Positions 4,949 through 5,804 of a stretch of 5,804 nt of DNA are shown piece after piece. The stretch lies in contig PWSG01000225.1 in NCBI GenBank assembly GCA_003564055.1, positions 1 through 5,804 on the forward strand, written 5' to 3'. The notes beneath the pieces were generated by a model that saw nothing but the letters and a program-made list of their open reading frames with translations, was not told the origin of the DNA and searched no databases. The DNA is from Syntrophomonadaceae bacterium. Lineage in GTDB: Bacteria > Bacillota > Dethiobacteria > DTU022. A program made the position numbers and the translations under genes. The number at the start of each line of letters is the position of its first letter. Within the stretch, counting starts at the first letter, position 1.

Positions 4949-5804
4949 CTAAACTGGCAATAAAACGCGAAAAATACTGCCTTTGCCAGGGCAGCTTTCA
5001 ACTTCAATTTTTCCTTTGTGCAATTCCACCAGCTGCTTAGAAATTGCCAATCCAAGGCCTGACCCTTTAGTGCTACGCCTGCGGGACTTATCAACCTTGT
5101 AGAACCGATCGAAAATATTTTGCAGTTCTTCTTCGTTTATGCCACACCCTGTGTCCTGAACTTCCATTACCAGTTGAGAGTTATGATGGTAAACTACAAG
5201 CCTTACCTCACCTCCGGCAGGAGTAAACATTATAGCATTTTCGAGCAGGTTAACCAGAACTTCATGCAGGCGATGTTGATCACCTTTAAAAGTGGGTAAG
5301 CCATCCTTGATTTCTAAAGAAAGCTTAATACCTTTGGCTTCTCCACGGGGAAAGACACTTTCAAGGCTCCAATTGGCCAGGTTTTTAATTGATATTTCCT
5401 CCTGTTCAAGGGATAACTGCCCGCTTTCCAAATGAGATAGAGTCATCAGATCATCAACCAACCTGCTGAGATGCACCGAGTTGTCTAAAATTATCTTCAG
5501 GTATTTTTCTTTTTCCGATTCATCTATTAAACCGTCCAGCATAAGTTCGGAATAACCGCGTACTGAAGCCAGTGGGGCTTTCAATTCATGAGAAACATTA
5601 GCCACCAGGTTGCGGCGCAACTTATCCAACCGCTTTTGTTCCTCGAGATTTTTTTCAACCTGCTCAACAGAGTAGTTAAATGTTTTTATTAATCCTCCAA
5701 TTTCATCATCAGGCACATCGTCAATCTTGCAATTAAATTTACCTGCAGCCATGTCCAGGGCAGCTCGATTTATTTTTTGCAGAGGACGGGTAAGAGTTTT
5801 TGAC
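4949..5804 (-). CDS. Sensor histidine kinase, 3' part (HAMP-HisKA-HATPase), 5' end outside window
   Basis: The C-terminal 284 residues of a membrane two-component sensor kinase; the frame stays open to the window edge. A Met codon at 5752 is internal, because upstream of it the frame still encodes HAMP sequence (LTRPLQKINRAALDMAAG). Order in the fragment: HAMP linker with DDEIGGLIKTFN (about 1-45), a short coiled coil, HisKA with VSHELKAPLASV and the phospho-accepting His at codon 5590-5588, then the HATPase domain with N-box VNLLENAIMFTP, G1 box DTGCGI, F-box IFDRFYKVDKSRR and G2 box GSGLGLAISKQLVE, and a regular end (GKGSIFRVLLPV). All catalytic boxes are intact, so the kinase should autophosphorylate and pass phosphate to a response regulator, probably encoded just upstream outside the window. 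The architecture matches the WalK/PhoR/ResE class; the missing sensor domain prevents naming a signal. No terminator follows the stop, so some read-through into the DUF1295 operon is possible. Confidence 0.93.
   Translation of the reverse strand, partial: SKTLTRPLQKINRAALDMAAGKFNCKIDDVPDDEIGGLIKTFNYSVEQVEKNLEEQKRLDKLRRNLVANVSHELKAPLASVRGYSELMLDGLIDESEKEKYLKIILDNSVHLSRLVDDLMTLSHLESGQLSLEQEEISIKNLANWSLESVFPRGEAKGIKLSLEIKDGLPTFKGDQHRLHEVLVNLLENAIMFTPAGGEVRLVVYHHNSQLVMEVQDTGCGINEEELQNIFDRFYKVDKSRRRSTKGSGLGLAISKQLVELHKGKIEVESCPGKGSIFRVLLPV

Noticed and set aside
4949..5752. Complete short kinase starting at the Met codon at 5752
   Set aside because: The frame continues upstream with clear HAMP sequence to the window edge, so the gene is simply cut by the window.

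Overview
The window looks like chromosomal DNA of a low-to-moderate GC Firmicute, most plausibly a clostridial-class anaerobe. The reasons are strong purine-rich Shine-Dalgarno sites, several GTG starts, a sigma-A-type promoter and a WalK/PhoR-style sensor kinase. That assignment is an inference from gene content and style; no marker gene is present. No RNA genes, mobile elements, CRISPR arrays or long repeats were found.

Left half, + strand (30-2991): a complete three-gene membrane transhydrogenase operon. It encodes PntAA (soluble NAD(H)-binding domain I), PntAB (three-helix membrane piece) and PntB (membrane domain II plus the soluble nucleotide-binding domain III). In the classical enzyme these couple hydride transfer between NAD(H) and NADP(H) to proton movement across the membrane. 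PntB is followed after 57 bases by an unrecognised two-helix membrane protein (3049-3627) that probably belongs to the same transcript.

Right half, - strand: reading in the direction of transcription, the 3' part of a HAMP/HisKA/HATPase sensor kinase (5804-4949, 5' end outside the window) is followed by a 130-base gap. The gap holds a near-consensus promoter that drives a two-gene operon of membrane proteins, DUF1295 (steroid 5-alpha-reductase-like, 4818-4039) and DUF2177 (4023-3622). The two halves meet tail to tail: the + strand hypothetical gene and the DUF2177 gene overlap by six bases, the palindrome CTATAG, which supplies both stop codons.

The most notable observation is that the transhydrogenase is atypical at two functional centres. 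The Lys-Arg-Ser motif that binds the NADP 2'-phosphate in domain III reads Asn-Ile-Asp (PntB 448-450). The proton-channel histidine is also missing from both places where it is known to occur: PntB has Asn89 where E. coli has His91, and PntAB has Ser39 where Thermus has His42. The RQD hydride-transfer loop, the Rossmann NAD-binding site of domain I and the rest of the dII/dIII fingerprints are intact. It therefore looks like a functional but altered enzyme, possibly with different nucleotide specificity and/or coupling, rather than a decaying one.
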